Source: Acinetobacter bereziniae LMG 1003 = CIP 70.12 (lineage in GTDB: Bacteria > Pseudomonadota > Gammaproteobacteria > Pseudomonadales > Moraxellaceae). Taken from it: DNA of 36,138 nt. The DNA lies in the NCBI RefSeq assembly GCF_000368925.1, contig NZ_KB849754.1:19134-55271 (forward strand), read 5' to 3'. The translations under genes and the position numbers were made by a program. Shown piece after piece: positions 33,919 to 36,138 of this stretch. Below the pieces are notes generated by a model, which saw only the letters and a program-made list of their open reading frames with translations, was not told where the DNA came from and made no database searches. How positions within the stretch are numbered: position 1 is the stretch's first letter; the number at the start of each line of letters is the position of its first letter.

Positions 33919-34071
33919 ATGCCTATTGCAGAATTAAGGCATTTAACAGGAAGAATTGGGGAACTTTATGTAGCTATGATGACCTTAGGACAATTAGCTG
34001 ATTCAGTTAATCAGAGAGGTTATGATGTAGTTTCCAGTACTGGACGGCTTTGTTGCACAAAGATATCATAA
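33919..34071 (+). pseudogene. gene fragment, restriction-enzyme-like (DUF6998-like?) N-terminus
   Basis: From ATG 33919 the frame reads MPIAELRHLTGRIGELYVAM and ends with GYDVVSSTG at 34045, where a MITE-like element cuts it. The frame is also open upstream to a TTG at 33850 (YKNKELVYFRELSYGG), so a longer N-terminus is possible. The pattern G-x-x-GE in a helix followed by a strand resembles the start of PD-(D/E)XK-like DUF6998 proteins. The rest of the gene is missing to the right. Confidence 0.5.
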
Positions 34072-34158
34072 CTATATGATTTTAAAAGTTTTGATTATTT
34101 TTTGATCCAAAATTAAATTTATTTAAATCAGATGCTTACATATTTATGCAACAAAGCC
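34046..34158. mobile_element. 113-bp MITE-like element with IS5-type ends (copy 2)
   Basis: GGCTTTGTTGCACAAA at the left end, and at the right end ATATTTATGCAACAAAGCC, the same as in copy 1 (17246-17358). Length is identical to copy 1 and the AT-rich interiors are alike in parts (TTTGATCCAAAATTAAATTT against TTAATCCAAAAATAAATTAA). No 9-bp target duplication. It truncates the gene fragment at 33919. Confidence 0.65.
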
Positions 34159-34180
34159 TTATTTTAAGGGATGTTATCAA

Positions 34181-34681
34181 GTGCTACAAAATTTTTTTGA
34201 AAAGAGTAGATTTTTAGTTATTATAGTTATTATAAATTGCATACTATCTTCTATTTTTTTATATTTATCAACTATATATCTTCTAATTGATGCAATAATT
34301 TTTATTATAAAAAATATATATGCAACTAATTTTGAAGTAAAAATAGTTGTTGTTAAATTTTTAAAAATCCTCGATGTCTCGTTAATTGCTATTACATTTC
34401 ATTTAATTTCAGCAGGTTTTTATAAATTATTTATTCAACAAGCTATTTTTGACAATAGTTCTTTTCTTAAGACACTATCAATTAATAAGTTTCATGATCT
34501 AAAACTTATTATATTACATGTATCTATTATAGTTATAGTCATCTTGTTTTTAGAAGATCTTGTTGTTTTTGGTGGAACTTTAGCCAACTTATATGCTGGT
34601 ATTTCTTCTAGCCTAGTCATATTAGCAATAATTTTTACTTGTAAGCTATTAGATAATGATCATCACAAAGACGATGAATAA
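34181..34681 (+). CDS. UPF0114 / YqhA family inner-membrane protein
   Basis: A 166-aa protein starting at GTG 34181 with an AGGG ribosome binding site. It fits the UPF0114/YqhA family: FFEKSRFLVIIVIINCILSS at the start, then ILDVSLIAITFHLISAGFY, KLIILHVSIIVIVILFLED, and a hydrophobic last helix, in all four transmembrane segments. Function is unknown. It starts 22 bp after the MITE and may use a promoter in it. The His/Asp/Glu-rich tail (DNDHHKDDE) is cytoplasmic. Confidence 0.8.
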   Translation: MLQNFFEKSRFLVIIVIINCILSSIFLYLSTIYLLIDAIIFIIKNIYATNFEVKIVVVKFLKILDVSLIAITFHLISAGFYKLFIQQAIFDNSSFLKTLSINKFHDLKLIILHVSIIVIVILFLEDLVVFGGTLANLYAGISSSLVILAIIFTCKLLDNDHHKDDE

Positions 34682-34750
34682 CTTAAATCGCAAGGACTCA
34701 TTTATAATTACTCTTTTATTTGAGCATTTAATTGAAGTTAAGATTAGAGG

Positions 34751-35570
34751 GCACTGTTGCAAATAGAGATTTGAGTCGATGATGTTCCCTTTAAAAAGTA
34801 CTTAGAGACCGAAAACCCTGTTGATTAGACACACTTCACCCTGAGGCTGACCATAATAAAATGACGATGCTTGTCCTTTACGTAGTGCACGCATGACTTC
34901 AATACCTTTAATTGTGGCATAAGCCGTCTTCATAGATTTGAATCCTAATGTGGCCCTGATGATCCGCTTTAGCTTGCCATGATCACATTCAATCACGTTA
35001 TTTTTATACTTAATCTGCCTGTGCTCAAGGTCTGGTGGACATTTACCTTCCCGTTTTAACCGTGATAAAGCACGTCCATATGTGGGTGCTTTATCCGTGT
35101 TGATCACTTGTGGAATTTGCCACTTCTTCACATTATTTAAAATTTTTCCAAGAAAACAATAAGCTGAATGGGTATTTCGTCTAGCAGAAAGATAGAAATC
35201 AAGAGTATGGCCACGTTGGTCAACTGCACGGTATAGATATGCCCATTTGCCATTCACTTTTACGTAAGTTTCATCCAGATGCCATAAATGTCGATCTGTA
35301 GGATTACGCCAATACCAACGTAAACGTTTTTCCATTTCTGGAGCATAACGCTGAACCCAGCGATAAATTGTGGTGTGATCAACATTCACTCCACGTTCGG
35401 CCAGCATTTCCTGAAGTTCACGATAGCTGATGCCATATTTACAATACCAACGAACAGCCCAAAGAATGATTTCACCTTGAAAGTGCCGACCGTGGAAGGG
35501 ATTCATCTGCTGTATCTCGAAATAAATAAGATATTTAGCTTATCATGTCAGCCTATTTGCAACAGTGCCG
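34751..35570. mobile_element. IS6-family element, IS1006/IS1008-like
   Basis: An 820-bp element with ends GGCACTGTTGCAAATAG at 34751 and the complement at 35554-35570. Length, ends and transposase are those of the Acinetobacter IS1006/IS1007/IS1008 group. Flanking 8-mers (GATTAGAG and GAATGCAA) differ, so there is no target duplication. That is normal after IS6-type cointegrate formation or adjacent deletion. On its right it abuts the middle of an IS5-family transposase gene. Confidence 0.88.
34802..35506 (-). CDS. IS6-family transposase
   Basis: A 234-aa IS6/IS26-type DDE transposase: an N-terminal helix-turn-helix (ISYRELQEMLAERGVNVDHT), then the catalytic residues Asp in HLDETYVKV, Asp in INTDKAPTY and Glu in NNVIECDHGKLKR. 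It is complete and probably functional. It could make cointegrates with other replicons through its single-copy element. Confidence 0.92.
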   Translation of the reverse strand: MNPFHGRHFQGEIILWAVRWYCKYGISYRELQEMLAERGVNVDHTTIYRWVQRYAPEMEKRLRWYWRNPTDRHLWHLDETYVKVNGKWAYLYRAVDQRGHTLDFYLSARRNTHSAYCFLGKILNNVKKWQIPQVINTDKAPTYGRALSRLKREGKCPPDLEHRQIKYKNNVIECDHGKLKRIIRATLGFKSMKTAYATIKGIEVMRALRKGQASSFYYGQPQGEVCLINRVFGL

Positions 35571-35895
35571 AATGCAAAGCCTTGGAAAGATCAGCAAGTC
35601 AGGTCTATAGAACGAAATGAGTTATTGAAAACAGTCAAACTGCTAGGAAGGTCACTTTGGAAAAAGTGGTCTGGTTATCATCGTCGAAGTTTGGTGGAAA
35701 CCAAGATGCATTGCATCAAATTATTAGGCGATAAATTAACAGCAAGGAGTTTTCCTAGTCAGGTGAATGAGATTCATGCACGCGTAGCCGTCTTGAACAA
35801 ATTCACAGAATTGGGGCGCCCTCACACCCAAGTTGTCACTTGAATTTGGCTCAATTAGGATCGCTCTATCTTTCAAACCTTTATGCAACAAAGCC
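35571..35895 (+). pseudogene. 3' end of an IS5-family element cut by IS1006/IS1008-like IS
   Basis: The frame continues from NAKPWKDQQVRSIERNELL through VETKMHCIKLLGDKL (catalytic Glu) to its natural stop at 35843, followed by the IS end ATGCAACAAAGCC finishing at 35895. Only the last third is left; the 5' part is not elsewhere in the window. Its right end (TTTATGCAACAAAGCC) is nearer to the ends of the two 113-bp MITEs than is the end of the IS17-like copy at 15840. Confidence 0.85.
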
Positions 35896-35922
35896 AGTCC
35901 CTATGTTAATTTGAAGAATGCT

Positions 35923-36135
35923 TCAATCTGACGGCTGCGAACCGCCAGGGACAGGCGCAATGTCAGATTCTGTCGCGGCCTTGGCGCGTGCCTGGAAGCG
36001 TTCATAGCAATCCAGCCCGCAGAAATGTTCGACGTATTCCGCGCCTTCCGGGGTGAAGGCGGCATCGAGCGGAATTTCTTTGCAGCATACGCAGCAGGTG
36101 GTGCAACTGGCAGTGTTCGGGGCGTTTGCGTTCAT
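35923..36135 (-). CDS. DUF3330 protein of mercury-resistance transposons
   Basis: A 70-aa Cys-rich protein, MNANAPNTASCTTCCVCCKE..., with further Cys in HFCGLDCYERF; it is likely to bind metal. It is the DUF3330 (urf2-type) protein found at the distal end of mer operons in Tn21/Tn501-like transposons, with unknown function. The DNA is much richer in GC than the rest, showing transfer. The ATG is three bases from the window edge; the rest of a mer region, if present, lies beyond it. Confidence 0.8.
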   Translation of the reverse strand: MNANAPNTASCTTCCVCCKEIPLDAAFTPEGAEYVEHFCGLDCYERFQARAKAATESDIAPVPGGSQPSD

Positions 36136-36138
36136 GGT

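Overview
The window looks like part of a plasmid from Acinetobacter. The evidence is a Rep_3/RepM-type initiator beside a run of 22-bp iterons, a ParA/ribbon-helix-helix partition pair, an Acinetobacter-type XerC/XerD (pdif) site, insertion sequences of Acinetobacter types (IS17-like IS5 family, IS1006/IS1008-like IS6 family, ISAba32-like IS1202/ISNCY family), and an AT-rich backbone with patches that are visibly richer in GC. Species and plasmid name cannot be read from the sequence.

Layout. (1) 180-8246: a block of mostly unrecognised genes. It holds small membrane proteins, two lipoproteins, a C-terminally anchored protein, a DUF1456-like protein, and an LPD1 'polyvalent protein' metallopeptidase-like gene (HEFAH) followed by two overlapping unknown genes. 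(2) 8247-9179: AT-rich spacer with a 210-bp inverted-repeat unit and two perfect palindromes. (3) 9180-15746: a two-gene operon made of a 1728-aa NERD nuclease / double pseudokinase / superfamily 1 helicase and a 458-aa winged-helix partner. It ends in a clean terminator and is the best candidate here for an undescribed defence system. (4) 15840-17358: an IS17-like IS5-family element with a frameshifted transposase, a truncated adenosine-deaminase-like gene, and a 113-bp MITE-like element. (5) 17433-22227 (minus strand): a complete type II CBASS operon (CD-NTase, E1/E2 Cap2, JAMM protease Cap3, HNH-SAVED Cap5 with a long N-terminal extension). (6) 22849-24517: a serine recombinase with a palindromic site upstream, and an inovirus-Gp2/YagK-YfjJ protein with an HUH-like motif. 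(7) 25023-28783: a GC-richer module of phage-like recombination genes (zinc-ribbon protein, DUF932, YqaJ exonuclease, recombination-directionality-factor-like protein) separated by hairpins. (8) 29124-31423: replication and partition. (9) 31537-33556: an intact ISAba32-like IS with 6-bp target duplication lying exactly beside a pdif site, then a nuclease-like gene. (10) 33839-36138: a truncated gene fragment, a second 113-bp MITE, a UPF0114/YqhA membrane protein, an IS1006/IS1008-like IS6 element abutting the 3' end of another IS5-family element, and a GC-rich DUF3330 gene typical of the distal end of mercury-resistance transposons.

How it fits together. Replication and partition genes carry cargo assembled by IS elements, MITEs and XerCD sites. 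The cargo includes two likely anti-phage systems: CBASS, which is well supported, and the NERD-helicase operon, which is inferred from domain content and neighbourhood. Functions of the left block remain unknown.
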